From the NCBI RefSeq assembly GCF_009728935.1, contig NZ_CP034235.1, forward strand, positions 2,332,001-2,396,000: a DNA stretch of 64,000 nucleotides, written 5' to 3'. The notes beneath the pieces are model-generated. The model searched no databases, was not told where the DNA came from, and was given only the letters and a program-made list of their open reading frames with translations. The position numbers and the translations under genes are program-made. The DNA is from Paenibacillus psychroresistens. GTDB taxonomy: Bacteria; Bacillota; Bacilli; Paenibacillales; NBRC-103111. Positions 25,618 to 34,620 of the stretch are shown one piece after another (the first letter of the stretch is position 1; each line of letters begins with the position of its first letter).

Positions 25618-26502
25618 ATGAAGAAAATAGTCTTAGCAACATTGCTTATAGCTTTAACCTCAGCCAGCTTAGTTGGATGTAATAAAGCTGAGACACCAGC
25701 TGCCACTGATCCGAGTTTAAGTCCTTCACCAGCTGTAACTGCCTCTATTGCACCAACAGAAACCATTGCACCCACAGATGAGGCTATCTCGACAGAAACG
25801 CCAGCGCCAACTGGGACACCTCTAGTTACACCTAAACCAGGTAAGGGCTCGGCGGCGGGATCAAATACAGACATTGATGCCATTGTCGCAGAGGCGGTTA
25901 ACGCACTTCCTGTAATTGCTGAGCCTGCTAGTATTACGGTGCTTGTTAACAAAAATTTTGCATTGCCAAAAAGCTACGAGCCTGGGGATTTGGTTTATCC
26001 AGATGTGCCTTTTATTTTCAAGGAAAAAATCGATAAGCGTAAAATGCGCTCTGTTGCCGCTGAAGCATTGGAAAAGATGTTTGCTGGTGCTGAAAAAGAT
26101 GATATTCAGCTGGCAGGAGCTTCGGCCTATCGGTCTTATGCGACTCAGAAGCTATTGTTTAATCGCTATGTTAAGCAAGATGGGTTTGAAGAGGCACGTA
26201 CTTATAGTGCTTTGCCTGGAACTAGCGAGCATGAAACAGGCCTTGCCATCGATGTATCTGGGATTACTGGTAAGTGTGCGGCAGAGGATTGTTTTGCTGG
26301 CACGAAGGAAGCGAAATGGCTAAGCGAGCATGCGGCCGAATACGGATTTATAATACGTTATCCTAAGGGCAAGGATGCCATTACCGGCTATAAGTACGAA
26401 CCATGGCATTTGCGGTATGTGGGAATCGATATTGCCGTGGAAATAACCGATAACGGCAGTACATTGGAAAATTATCTGAATGCTGTGCCAGTATCGAAAT
26501 AA
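25618..26502 (+). CDS. D-alanyl-D-alanine carboxypeptidase lipoprotein (VanY/M15B)
   Basis: Lipoprotein of 294 residues: signal peptide with lipobox LVGC (Cys21), a Thr/Pro/Ala-rich linker to about residue 100, then an M15B peptidase domain with ASAYRSYATQ, SEHETGLAIDVSG (zinc ligands His and Asp) and EPWHLRYVG (catalytic Glu and third ligand His). It should trim D-Ala-D-Ala stems of peptidoglycan on the outer face of the membrane. No VanRS or ligase genes are near, so a housekeeping or spore role is more likely than glycopeptide resistance. Confidence 0.92.
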   Translation: MKKIVLATLLIALTSASLVGCNKAETPAATDPSLSPSPAVTASIAPTETIAPTDEAISTETPAPTGTPLVTPKPGKGSAAGSNTDIDAIVAEAVNALPVIAEPASITVLVNKNFALPKSYEPGDLVYPDVPFIFKEKIDKRKMRSVAAEALEKMFAGAEKDDIQLAGASAYRSYATQKLLFNRYVKQDGFEEARTYSALPGTSEHETGLAIDVSGITGKCAAEDCFAGTKEAKWLSEHAAEYGFIIRYPKGKDAITGYKYEPWHLRYVGIDIAVEITDNGSTLENYLNAVPVSK

Positions 26503-26505
26503 GTA

Positions 26506-26541
26506 AAACCCTTTCCTGAATGTGTGGGAAAGGGCTTTTTA
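26506..26541 (+). terminator. Terminator after the vanY-like gene
   Basis: CCCTTTCC pairs with GGAAAGGG around a 10-base loop, followed by CTTTTTAA. Confidence 0.9.
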
Positions 26542-26601
26542 ATGCTGGACTGTTGCTTTTCAAATCTGTGAAACTGTAATAATACATTTTCAATTGCTAA
26601 A

Positions 26602-26766
26602 ACGGCTGATTTTGTGTGATCTACCTGCAAATATCCATGTATGTTTAGTGGAAATGCCCCATATTTGCTCGATTTGAGCTTTTTGGAGAAAGTAAACTGG
26701 ATTATTGTAGGTAGATAGCTGATTAAGGCTTAATTTGTTTAAACTAACTGGATTTTTGCATGTTGG
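26602..26766. repeat. Inverted and direct copies of an intergenic repeat
   Basis: A unit readable on the minus strand at 26602-26649 (TAAAC ... GGATATTTGCAGGTAGAT) recurs on the plus strand at 26690-26731 (AAACTGGATTATTGTAGGTAGAT) and, shortened, at 26738-26766 (AACTGGATTTTTGCATGTTGG). A fourth, minus-strand fragment lies at 22911-22932. This fills the gap between the vanY-like and SIS genes; no gene is seen in it. Confidence 0.55.
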
Positions 26767-26767
26767 C

Positions 26768-27811
26768 TTACAACTTAACCCAAGCGGTAAGGCCATCTGG
26801 TTCGTCAGGGTTAATTCCATGACGTTCTGCGTAGCTTAAAGCGACAATTTGCGGGATAAAGATATATGGAATGCCTTGTGCAGCAATATCCAGCTGTGTT
26901 TCCGAGATGATTGCAAGATCGACTGCAGCAGTTGGAACGACATCCGTGTGATCACCAAAAGCAATGATTTTGGCACCGCGACTTTTGATCTCGTCCATCA
27001 GCTTATGCTGGTAATCAGAGCCATCCTTAGTCAATAGGGCAATAACAAGTGTATTAGGTCCAACGGTAACCATGGGGCCATGTCGTACATCCAAGAGATG
27101 ATGGGACTGTGCTTGAACTTTAGCGATTTCAGTTAGTGCGATCGCACCTTCGGATGCAAGGCCCTGCAGCTCGCCATCTGCAAGAAGAACTGCATTAGTC
27201 CAATCAAAGTTGGCTGTCTCACGGATTGCGTTTTCTACACGCAGCATATAAGCATCGCCTTGCTTGATAGCCGTTTCAATATCCGTAATTAAGCGCTCAT
27301 CATTTCCAATAAAAGCACTTATCATTAAGTTAGCTACATATAGGTTTGTAATATTGCGTGTTTGGCAGACGCTATGGTCATAAGCCCATGGCAATTCAAG
27401 CGCAAGATCAGCTAGCTGGGATAAGGCAGAATTAGCGACGCTTGCAATAGACAGCACGGGAATATGTTTATCTGCTTGGGCAACTTGAATAGCTTGAATG
27501 ATCTCGCTTGTGCTGCCAGAACGTGATGGCACGATCAATAACGTATTCTCAAGCATGCCTTGATAACGCTTAGCATTCAACATCAAGTCGCCACCAGCAA
27601 GTGCAAGTGATGGCAGGCTTGCCCGTAATTGAGCAGAAAAAGCAGCGGACTTGCTAAGGCAATAACCAGAGCCACAGCCTAAGAAAGTGATTGAAGCAAC
27701 TGATTGCGCTTGGAAAAAGCGGATTATTTCCTCGCGTTTCGAATTCATGTAGTCATAGGTTTGTTGAAGTGCAGCATATTGCTGTTTAATTTCACTATAG
27801 GTAATGCTCAT
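26768..27811 (-). CDS. Double SIS-domain sugar isomerase/deaminase-like protein
   Basis: Protein of 347 residues with two SIS domains (about 30-165 and 195-330), like the isomerase half of GlmS, FrlB and AgaS. Motifs: FLGCGSGYCLSKSAA, the phosphosugar-binding SRSGSTSE and HHLLDVRHGPMVTV. It probably acts on an amino-sugar or fructosamine phosphate; the exact reaction cannot be told. AAGGAGG precedes the ATG. It has its own promoter with a palindrome in the spacer and sits downstream of an AraC regulator gene on the same strand. Confidence 0.85.
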   Translation of the reverse strand: MSITYSEIKQQYAALQQTYDYMNSKREEIIRFFQAQSVASITFLGCGSGYCLSKSAAFSAQLRASLPSLALAGGDLMLNAKRYQGMLENTLLIVPSRSGSTSEIIQAIQVAQADKHIPVLSIASVANSALSQLADLALELPWAYDHSVCQTRNITNLYVANLMISAFIGNDERLITDIETAIKQGDAYMLRVENAIRETANFDWTNAVLLADGELQGLASEGAIALTEIAKVQAQSHHLLDVRHGPMVTVGPNTLVIALLTKDGSDYQHKLMDEIKSRGAKIIAFGDHTDVVPTAAVDLAIISETQLDIAAQGIPYIFIPQIVALSYAERHGINPDEPDGLTAWVKL

Positions 27812-27874
27812 AAGATAGGTCCTCCTTGGAATGGGGTAATCGCAAATAATAATCGAAAATTATCGTATAATGAT

Positions 27875-27903
27875 ATTTTAAATCATAATTATGATTTTTT
27901 CAA
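27875..27903 (-). promoter_or_regulatory. Promoter of the SIS gene with palindromic operator in the spacer
   Basis: On the minus strand: TTGAAA (27898-27903), 17-base spacer, TAAAAT (27875-27880). The spacer is filled by the perfect 18-bp palindrome AAATCATAATTATGATTT (27880-27897). A repressor bound there would block RNA polymerase. The cognate regulator is unknown; the neighbouring AraC protein would normally prefer direct repeats. Confidence 0.65.
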
Positions 27904-27920
27904 TCATTTTTTAATGGCGA

Positions 27921-28775
27921 TTAATTCATAACTAAGGATAAAGAGAATTCACTGAGGCTCATACCCGTATTATGCTTAAACATTCTGCCGAAGGTATGTA
28001 CATCAGAGAAGCCAATCAATTGAGCAATTTCGCCAATAGATAGGTTGGTTTGGATCGCTAGCTCTTTAGCTCGTTCAACACGTACAAGGGTCAAATACTC
28101 AAAAGGCGTCATGGCGTATTGTTTTTTAAACTTAATAATAATGTAGTTGCGACTCAAACCAGAAACGTTTTCTAAGTCCTTGTGTCGGATTTCTTTGTGA
28201 TAATTTTCAACGATATAGTTTCGAATGAGAATAAGCTTTGCGTTGGTTTTCTCTTGTGCTTTGGTCTTTGGGAAATTCAGTTCCTGGGATTTGGACAATT
28301 CGTGGATAATTTGCATAAGTAGGTTTTGACAAAAGATAGAATTGCTTAAGCTTGGTTGATGAAAATGGGCAATTAATTGCGACAGCTTATTCTCGATGGC
28401 ATGACCAGAGAAATTTCCGAGATAAGGAGAGTCTCCAAGCAGCTGTTGAATGGGAAAAGGCGAGCTCCCAAAGTGAAATAGCATGGATAGACATACATAG
28501 GGTTCATTCTCTACCATGTTAACGGAGTGCCTTACATCAGGACAATGGTAGATTAAATCACCGCGTTTTGTTAAGTAAAGCTGATCATCAATCCAGTATT
28601 CTGCCGCACCTTCAACAACATATTGGAATTGATAATGCACGAGCGAGCGTGGTTTAATCTCCCAACCCTTTGGCGCATTAAAAATATGGGCTAAAGTAAT
28701 ATAAGGTGGAAAATAGTATTCACCCATAATTTCCAGGGTCTCTGAAGGAAGCAACTCTACCGCAATATCATTCAT
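27921..28775 (-). CDS. AraC-family transcriptional regulator
   Basis: Regulator of 284 residues with an N-terminal cupin-like sugar-binding domain (about 20-150) and a C-terminal double HTH (about 185-284; IGEIAQLIGFSDVHTFGRMFKHNTGMSLSEF). The ATG at 28775 is chosen because AGGGGTG lies 6 bases before it; an in-frame GTG at 28784 overlaps that site. It is divergent from the PhyH-type dioxygenase gene and upstream of the SIS gene on its own strand, so it may control either or both. Confidence 0.9.
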   Translation of the reverse strand: MNDIAVELLPSETLEIMGEYYFPPYITLAHIFNAPKGWEIKPRSLVHYQFQYVVEGAAEYWIDDQLYLTKRGDLIYHCPDVRHSVNMVENEPYVCLSMLFHFGSSPFPIQQLLGDSPYLGNFSGHAIENKLSQLIAHFHQPSLSNSIFCQNLLMQIIHELSKSQELNFPKTKAQEKTNAKLILIRNYIVENYHKEIRHKDLENVSGLSRNYIIIKFKKQYAMTPFEYLTLVRVERAKELAIQTNLSIGEIAQLIGFSDVHTFGRMFKHNTGMSLSEFSLSLVMN

Positions 28776-28933
28776 TAATAACACCCCTATTTTTTAAAAA
28801 AATCGTTGATTTTACTTTAACATAAAAAGTGATTTCGGCAACCAAATTGTTGCTTTTTACTAAATACAGCGTTTATTAATTTCTTTATACTTCAAGGTGT
28901 AGCCAAAAAAACTCAACCAAGGAGTAGATCGAA

Positions 28934-29848
28934 ATGACCACACAAAAAGTAGCTTTACCGCATGTAGATGCGCTTAAACAAAGTAGTATTACGGAGGAGC
29001 AAGCTCAGTTTTTTCGCGATAATGGCTTTTTAGTGATCCAAAACGTAATAGTAGGAGTTGAACTGCAGGAAGTCCAAGCGGAAATGACCAAGCTGTATGA
29101 TAAAGGTGTAGCAGGAGTGGAAAACGATCCTGATTTTATGTATGGCAAAGGCAGTAAAACCGGCAACCCTGTCTTGAGAAGAATCGAATATGTTGTGGAT
29201 AAAAGTGATACGATGAAGGCGCTTTTGGCACATCCATTTATTCTGAATTCAGTTGAGAAGCTGCAGGGAAATAATCTGATTGCGACGTGGGATTCTATGG
29301 TGTTAAAAGCTCCTAATGAAGGGGTTGTGGTTCCGTGGCATCGTGATGCAGCTGTACCAGATGGTTGTACAGATACTCGTCCGATATTCAATGTAGATTT
29401 CTATCTGGATAAAGCTGATAGCCAAACTTGCTTATGGGTCATTCCAGGGAGCAACAAGTGGAGCAAGGAGCAAGCATTAGAGCGCTGCAGGAGGCCGGGG
29501 TTCGAAACAGAGGACGCAATTCCAGTACCGATGAATCCAGGGGATGTTATTCTGCATGATATTGAAGTGCTGCATGGCTCGCCAGCAGGTGATGGCAACC
29601 CATTGCGACGTACCGTTTATTATGAATTTCGTCCAGGTGAAATTGAAGTGGAATTTGGTCCACATACAATTGAGTATTTAACGTTGAAGCAGCAGGTGCT
29701 CTTTGATTGTATCAAACGACGTTCAGAAACGAGTTATGGCGCAGCTGAAACGGCTTATGAATATAAACCAAGTGGAGCGTTGGCGCTCGCAGAAATCAAA
29801 GCGCCGACGCAATTCCGATATTCGCATGACAAATATTTTAGAGACTAA
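28934..29848 (+). CDS. Phytanoyl-CoA dioxygenase (PhyH) family protein
   Basis: Fe(II)/2-oxoglutarate-dependent oxygenase of 304 residues. The metal triad is visible: His136-X-Asp138 (VVPWHRDAAVP) and His214 (EVLHGSPAGDGN), and RRTVYYEFR supplies the 2-oxoglutarate arginine. ACCAAGGAG precedes the ATG. Bacterial family members hydroxylate very varied small molecules; no substrate can be named. The divergent AraC gene and the surrounding glycosidases suggest a role linked to an inducible carbon source. It converges with the GH36-like gene with only one base between stop codons and no terminator. Confidence 0.85.
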   Translation: MTTQKVALPHVDALKQSSITEEQAQFFRDNGFLVIQNVIVGVELQEVQAEMTKLYDKGVAGVENDPDFMYGKGSKTGNPVLRRIEYVVDKSDTMKALLAHPFILNSVEKLQGNNLIATWDSMVLKAPNEGVVVPWHRDAAVPDGCTDTRPIFNVDFYLDKADSQTCLWVIPGSNKWSKEQALERCRRPGFETEDAIPVPMNPGDVILHDIEVLHGSPAGDGNPLRRTVYYEFRPGEIEVEFGPHTIEYLTLKQQVLFDCIKRRSETSYGAAETAYEYKPSGALALAEIKAPTQFRYSHDKYFRD

Positions 29849-29849
29849 T

Positions 29850-31460
29850 CTATCTCCACCAAGCGTTATCCATACCGTTCAGCAGCTCTGCCGATTCAAG
29901 GTTCCATTGAAAGCGGACCTCATTACCGTTCAGCAGCCAGCGGCTTGGGCAAGTATTCGTCAGCCAATCTAGCGGTTCTCCAGCAGGCAGTGGATTTGCC
30001 GCTAGATCGAATGCTTTACGCAGCGCATCTGTTTGCTCTGTAGTCACAACGGATGAAGAAGCAGATACGAACAAAGGGGTGCCGCTTCCAGCAAGCAGCT
30101 CGAGCCATTGGCGATTCAGCTCCCAAGGGATCTGGGCGGTAATGCCAATACAGTCGGCATCATGACTATAAAAAGTATCGTGCTGCGCCATTCGAAAAGC
30201 TAAAGTATTAACGCCCATATATCTTGTGCGCTCCCATGATTTACCGCTCGTATCATCTCCGGTACGTTGAATTTCGAACAAGCCCGCTGCTAGATGACTC
30301 ACGGTATTACAGCCGATAGTTAGGCTGCTGCCTGCAGCTTTTGCGAGAACTCGATAGAGATCCAGCATAATTTCAGCAGTTGTTTTTGATTGATCATGGA
30401 ACTTATGGGGGAGGATATTAGGATGAGATTTCATTTCAAAGCCCCACTGGCCGAGTAAATCATAGGTTGTGAAATCATGCTTCACTAGGTCAAATCCCCA
30501 AGCTACCATTCGTTCTACAGATTCAGCAATATAGTCAAGTGCGCCTGGGACGCTAGGATCGAGAATATTGCCGCCATTTGCGACCTTATAGCGAACCCAT
30601 TCTTCCGGAACCTCTTCAGAAGTCATTAACGGACGGCACCAAATCCCTGGTTTAACACCTATTGCTTTCATTTCTTCAGCGAGCTTTTCCATTTCCGGAA
30701 AAAGGGAATTGCCTTCCCAGGGTCCACCATTACAAGCACCGCCACCGCTCGACAGCTGCCAGCCATCATCGATAACCATGTATGGGCGGTTTGTAGTTGA
30801 AGAGGCTAACGACGAAATAAACCGAGAATCCTCGAGAATCTCTTGATGTGAGCTGTTCCCATAGGCGTAATACCAGTTATTTCCCCCATATACAGGCTGC
30901 TTCGGAAGAACGGGACTATCACACATTTGTGTACAAAATTGTTTGGCTGCTTGGAAAGGTGAAACACCTTGATTACTTGTATAAGTTATAACGTCGGCAA
31001 CAGCTAGTTGACGCCCTTTTAGTAATACGCCTTCGTTGCCACATTGGATATCAGCAGTAAAGGTAATCCCATCTGCATCCAACTGCCAATAACAGAACGC
31101 TTTGGCTCCTGTTTTAACGCCATATCCCTGGGTCATTTCACCATCATGAGTGAGAAAATACCAAGGCATCACCCGCTCAGCAACAATTCCACGCCATTCC
31201 AAATCACCATACGCGCGCTCCCAATGGTCTCCTAATATCGATATCGGACCTTCGATCTTATTCAACCAACGAAATTTAAGTGTTTTAAGCGGGATTTCAT
31301 CTGCCTGTACGAAAATGGAAAGCTGTTCATTTACAGACTGCATGCTCACTTCTATCCCTGTTGTACTCCAAAGGCCATTATGGTTGTTACTTGCAGTTAC
31401 CCAGCCTTCGTTGGTTTCTATAAGTACGGAATAAGGGGTATTGCTAATTATCTCATACAT
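29850..31460 (-). CDS. Alpha-galactosidase-like glycosidase (clan GH-D, GH36-like)
   Basis: Protein of 536 residues: an N-terminal beta domain (~1-165) and a TIM barrel with the clan GH-D pattern. Motifs: NNWYYAYGNSS, MVIDDGWQ, GIWCRPL, the nucleophile Asp329 in DLVKHDFTTYD and the acid/base region QRTGDDTSG (Asp402/403). It lacks a signal peptide, so acts inside the cell, probably on imported oligosaccharides. It is shorter than classical ~720-residue GH36 enzymes, so alpha-galactosidase is likely but other alpha-linked sugars are possible. GGAGGAG precedes the ATG; a divergent AraC gene lies upstream. Confidence 0.8.
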   Translation of the reverse strand: MYEIISNTPYSVLIETNEGWVTASNNHNGLWSTTGIEVSMQSVNEQLSIFVQADEIPLKTLKFRWLNKIEGPISILGDHWERAYGDLEWRGIVAERVMPWYFLTHDGEMTQGYGVKTGAKAFCYWQLDADGITFTADIQCGNEGVLLKGRQLAVADVITYTSNQGVSPFQAAKQFCTQMCDSPVLPKQPVYGGNNWYYAYGNSSHQEILEDSRFISSLASSTTNRPYMVIDDGWQLSSGGGACNGGPWEGNSLFPEMEKLAEEMKAIGVKPGIWCRPLMTSEEVPEEWVRYKVANGGNILDPSVPGALDYIAESVERMVAWGFDLVKHDFTTYDLLGQWGFEMKSHPNILPHKFHDQSKTTAEIMLDLYRVLAKAAGSSLTIGCNTVSHLAAGLFEIQRTGDDTSGKSWERTRYMGVNTLAFRMAQHDTFYSHDADCIGITAQIPWELNRQWLELLAGSGTPLFVSASSSVVTTEQTDALRKAFDLAANPLPAGEPLDWLTNTCPSRWLLNGNEVRFQWNLESAELLNGMDNAWWR

Positions 31461-31607
31461 CTTAAATTCTCCTCCTATATACTATTGCAAGTCAGCGCTT
31501 CATCGCGAATAATAGAAGTATAAAGCGCAGAATAAGGCAATACAATGACAAAACAAGCCAATCTATATTTAAAAATTAACCAATTCGGACATTCTAGGAG
31601 TTCCGCT

Positions 31608-32501
31608 ATGAAAGATGAAAACAACCGACTCGCCTATCAGTATTATCCGAATATTAAATCTGAAATCTATTTGTACGGAGCACATCGGGCGAAGGTGGAA
31701 AAGCCTTGGGTGACTCTTAGGCATTTGCATCATGTTATGTTCGAAATAAATTTGGTGCTCGAAGGCTGTCAAACAGCTACACTCGACAAAACTATTTACG
31801 AGCAGAAAGCTTGCGATCTCATCTTAATTCCACCTATGCGTCAGCATGAGTATAAGGTAGGGAGCTTGAAGCCATTGCAGTATTTTGTCATGCATGTTCA
31901 AGTAGATGATCCGACTTTTTTGCATTTAATGAATGAAGCTTGTGATGTGTTCTATCCGAATGGTGGCGAGTTAAATTTATTAATACTGCCAGATGTACAA
32001 GCCATTATGGAACTGCTGCAGATTAATGCAACTAAAATCTCCTTGCTTAGCAAATTATGTGAGCTAATGGATAAGCTGGAGCGCTACTTTTTAAAGCAAC
32101 GGATTGAAAGAACTACAGTGGTAGAAACCTTGCCAATCCAGATAGCTAAAAAAATTGAAGCTTTAGTTGCGGTACAGTTGGGTGATGAAGAGATACCAGG
32201 AAATTGGTTTGAGGGTATTGCGGATACAATGGGGTTCAGCCTTAGACATTGTCATCGCGTATTCCAGAAAACCTATCATATGGCGCCACGGGATTATTTG
32301 GCTGCCATTCGCCAACAAGAAGCGATGCATCTCTTGCTTAATAGTGATGAATCCATCGAGTGGATATCGCGAAGAGTGGGCTATAGCAATGTTCAAAGCT
32401 TTATTCGCCAATTTTCTAAATGGACAAGTTTGACGCCAGGAGGCTTCCGCAAAAAGAAAGCAACAGAGACGATCTATCTAACCCCCTTTGAGCTGAGATG
32501 A
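31608..32501 (+). CDS. AraC-family transcriptional regulator
   Basis: Regulator of 297 residues with an N-terminal cupin-type domain (from about VMFEINLVLEG) and a C-terminal AraC HTH pair (FSLRHCHRVFQKTYHMAPRDY and SNVQSFIRQFSKW). The ATG at 31608 follows TAGGAG at a 7-base spacing; an upstream in-frame ATG at 31545 has only a weak AAGG. It is divergent from the GH36-like glycosidase gene and probably controls it. Confidence 0.88.
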   Translation: MKDENNRLAYQYYPNIKSEIYLYGAHRAKVEKPWVTLRHLHHVMFEINLVLEGCQTATLDKTIYEQKACDLILIPPMRQHEYKVGSLKPLQYFVMHVQVDDPTFLHLMNEACDVFYPNGGELNLLILPDVQAIMELLQINATKISLLSKLCELMDKLERYFLKQRIERTTVVETLPIQIAKKIEALVAVQLGDEEIPGNWFEGIADTMGFSLRHCHRVFQKTYHMAPRDYLAAIRQQEAMHLLLNSDESIEWISRRVGYSNVQSFIRQFSKWTSLTPGGFRKKKATETIYLTPFELR

Positions 32502-32563
32502 TTTAAATGCACTTTCTACGTTTTTATATGCGGGATGAGATAAGCATGAGATGGTGTGTCTCA

Positions 32564-32625
32564 TTGACATTTAACTCAAATGTCTTTATTGTGTATTAAT
32601 ATACATTTAAATGTATTAATATACA
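32564..32625 (+). promoter_or_regulatory. Promoter with nested palindromes upstream of the carbamoyltransferase-like gene
   Basis: TTGACA (32564-32569) with a weak TATTGT (32587-32592) at 17 bases. GACATTT-AACTC-AAATGTC (32566-32584) overlaps the -35. Downstream, TGTAT-TAAT-ATACA occurs twice (32592-32605 and 32612-32625), exactly 20 bases apart, and the two copies flank the palindrome ATACATTTAAATGTAT (32601-32616). This is a dense operator array of ACATTT/AAATGT half sites. Confidence 0.6.
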
Positions 32626-32640
32626 TACGAGGTGAACAAG

Positions 32641-33555
32641 TTGCAGCATCTTCTATCTTTAAAAGAATTAAATAAGCCTGATCTATTCGCTATTATTCAA
32701 AAGGCGATTGAAATTAAACTTAATTCAAGGTCTTATTATCAAGCCTGTGAGCGAAAAGGTTTACTGATGCTTTTTCAGAAAACCTCTACCAGAACTAATT
32801 TATCTTTTCAGTCAGGGATTAATCAAATGGGTGGGTATAGTGTGCCGCTGGATTGGGATTCCAGCAATTTCAGCATCTCGCCAATTCAATATGAAGCTCG
32901 ATATGCTTCACGAAATTGTGATCTGATTATGGCAAGATTGAAAAAACATGCAGATTTACTGGAGTTAGCTAAATATTCGAGTGTTCCAGTAATCAACGGC
33001 TGTTGTGAGAAGTATCATCCATGCCAAGCATTGGCTGACTTAATGACGATTTATGAGGTATCAGGTACCTTCAAGGAAATAACCGTTACTTATGTAGGCA
33101 TTCATAATAATGTTGCCAATTCATTAATAGCAGGCTGTATCACATTAGGAATCAACCTATTATTGGTAACCCCAATTATCAATCAGCCCTCTTGGGATGA
33201 AGAGCTTATGCAATCAGCTTACAAAAGCGGGCATATAGAGAGTGTCAAAAGCTTAGAGGCTGCTATCGCGAAGTCAGATTTTGTTTATACGGATACTTGG
33301 GTGGATATGGAGCACTTTACCAACAAGGAGTATGAAGAAGAAAGGATGAATAGAGTTCAAACTATGATGCCTTTTCAGATAAATCGGAAAAGCTTAGCGG
33401 GATATTCTCCCTACATCATGCATGATATGCCTATTCATCCTGGATATGAAATGGAGGAAGAGTTAATTGAATCTGAGAAATCGATCATCTACCAGCAGGC
33501 CGAGAATAGAATGCATGTTCAAAAAGCATTGATGCTATATCTGCTTGAGAGTTAG
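32641..33555 (+). CDS. Ornithine/aspartate carbamoyltransferase family protein
   Basis: Protein of about 304 residues with the ATCase/OTCase two-domain layout. The carbamoyl-phosphate motif TSTRT is at about 48-52, HPCQALADL near residue 122 and a nucleotide-fold-like second domain follows. The ornithine-binding HCLP motif is replaced by HDMPIHPGYEM, so the amino-group substrate is unlikely to be ornithine. No arginine or pyrimidine genes are near. Start: GAGGTG at 32629-32634 favours the TTG at 32641 over the overlapping GTG at 32632. The upstream palindrome array shows it is tightly regulated. It ends 4 bases from the convergent aldo/keto reductase gene. Confidence 0.75.
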   Translation: MQHLLSLKELNKPDLFAIIQKAIEIKLNSRSYYQACERKGLLMLFQKTSTRTNLSFQSGINQMGGYSVPLDWDSSNFSISPIQYEARYASRNCDLIMARLKKHADLLELAKYSSVPVINGCCEKYHPCQALADLMTIYEVSGTFKEITVTYVGIHNNVANSLIAGCITLGINLLLVTPIINQPSWDEELMQSAYKSGHIESVKSLEAAIAKSDFVYTDTWVDMEHFTNKEYEEERMNRVQTMMPFQINRKSLAGYSPYIMHDMPIHPGYEMEEELIESEKSIIYQQAENRMHVQKALMLYLLES

Positions 33556-33559
33556 TATT

Positions 33560-34537
33560 TTAAGGTGTATTCTTGCTGCGCGAGCTTTCAAAAAGCGTAT
33601 ACCATTCCGTGCGAGTCATCATTTTGGATTGATGGACGGCATCTCGGCAAGCAAGTACACGATCTGCATTGGCCGTACCGATTACAGGCTGAATAAGTGC
33701 GGGGTGGCGCATTAACCAACCCAAGACAATGGATTCAGGAGTCGTATCTTTTTGTTGCGCCATACTCTGAACAAGCTCAGCTGTACGAATCTCACTCGGC
33801 GTAGCTTGCTCGGATGGTTTTCCGGAGAATCTCCCTTGGGCCAGGGGCCCCCATGCTTGAATTTGGATATTCTCTGTTTGGCAGTGCTCCATGATTCCAT
33901 CGGCGAAATTAATATTTGCACCTTCTTTTTGGTTAACAAGAACGCCTTGTTCTACCCAATCCAGACGAGCGAGACTCATCTCAAGCTGATTCACGACTAA
34001 CGGCTCGGGTAAAGCTTGCTGGATAAAGCGGATTTGTGCAGCACTCATATTAGAAACGCCAAAATGACGCACTTTACCGGAAGCTTTGATTGCTTGGAAT
34101 GCCTCGGCTATTTCCTCGGGTTCCATTAAAGGATCTGGACGATGGAGCAGATACACGTCTAAGTATTCTATGCCCAAACGCTGCAGGCTCGCATCAATCG
34201 AGTTTAAGATATGCTCTTTAGAGAAATCAAAGCGCTGCGGGAGAACATCATCTTTCATACGAATTCCACATTTGGATTGTAAAATCATTTGTTTGCGCAG
34301 CTCAGGCTTATTCTTAAATATCTGACCGAACACTGCCTCAGCCTTGCCAAATGTATAAATATCAGCATGGTCAAACATCGTAATTCCAATTGAAAGAGCT
34401 GCATCTATAGCTTTCTCTGCTTGGAGATAATCTTCTTTCGTCAGCGCATTATGATTCCAGCCTCCACCAAGTCCCATGCATCCAAACGCTACACGGCTAT
34501 TAGAAATCCCACGTTTTTCCAACGGCATTAATTTCAT
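33560..34537 (-). CDS. Aldo/keto reductase (YdhF-like)
   Basis: NADPH-type aldo/keto reductase of 325 residues resembling YdhF/YtbE-like proteins. Catalytic tetrad: Asp and Tyr in FDHADIYTFGKAE, Lys in ILQSKCGIR and His in YLLHRPDP; cofactor-binding SNMSAAQI and a C-terminal PVIGTANADRV segment. The substrate is unknown. It is a single gene, convergent with the carbamoyltransferase-like gene and divergent from the pseudogene that follows. Confidence 0.9.
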   Translation of the reverse strand: MKLMPLEKRGISNSRVAFGCMGLGGGWNHNALTKEDYLQAEKAIDAALSIGITMFDHADIYTFGKAEAVFGQIFKNKPELRKQMILQSKCGIRMKDDVLPQRFDFSKEHILNSIDASLQRLGIEYLDVYLLHRPDPLMEPEEIAEAFQAIKASGKVRHFGVSNMSAAQIRFIQQALPEPLVVNQLEMSLARLDWVEQGVLVNQKEGANINFADGIMEHCQTENIQIQAWGPLAQGRFSGKPSEQATPSEIRTAELVQSMAQQKDTTPESIVLGWLMRHPALIQPVIGTANADRVLACRDAVHQSKMMTRTEWYTLFESSRSKNTP

Positions 34538-34620
34538 CGTTAAGTTAACCTCCTAAGTTCGTACTTGTTCCATTATAACCCTATCGATTAAGCGATTCAC
34601 GACCGATTCCAGACGCCAAG

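Noticed and set aside
25618..26502. Vancomycin resistance locus suggested by the VanY-like protein
   Set aside because: No vanH, D-Ala-D-Lac ligase, vanX or VanRS gene is nearby; isolated M15B carboxypeptidases are common in Firmicutes.
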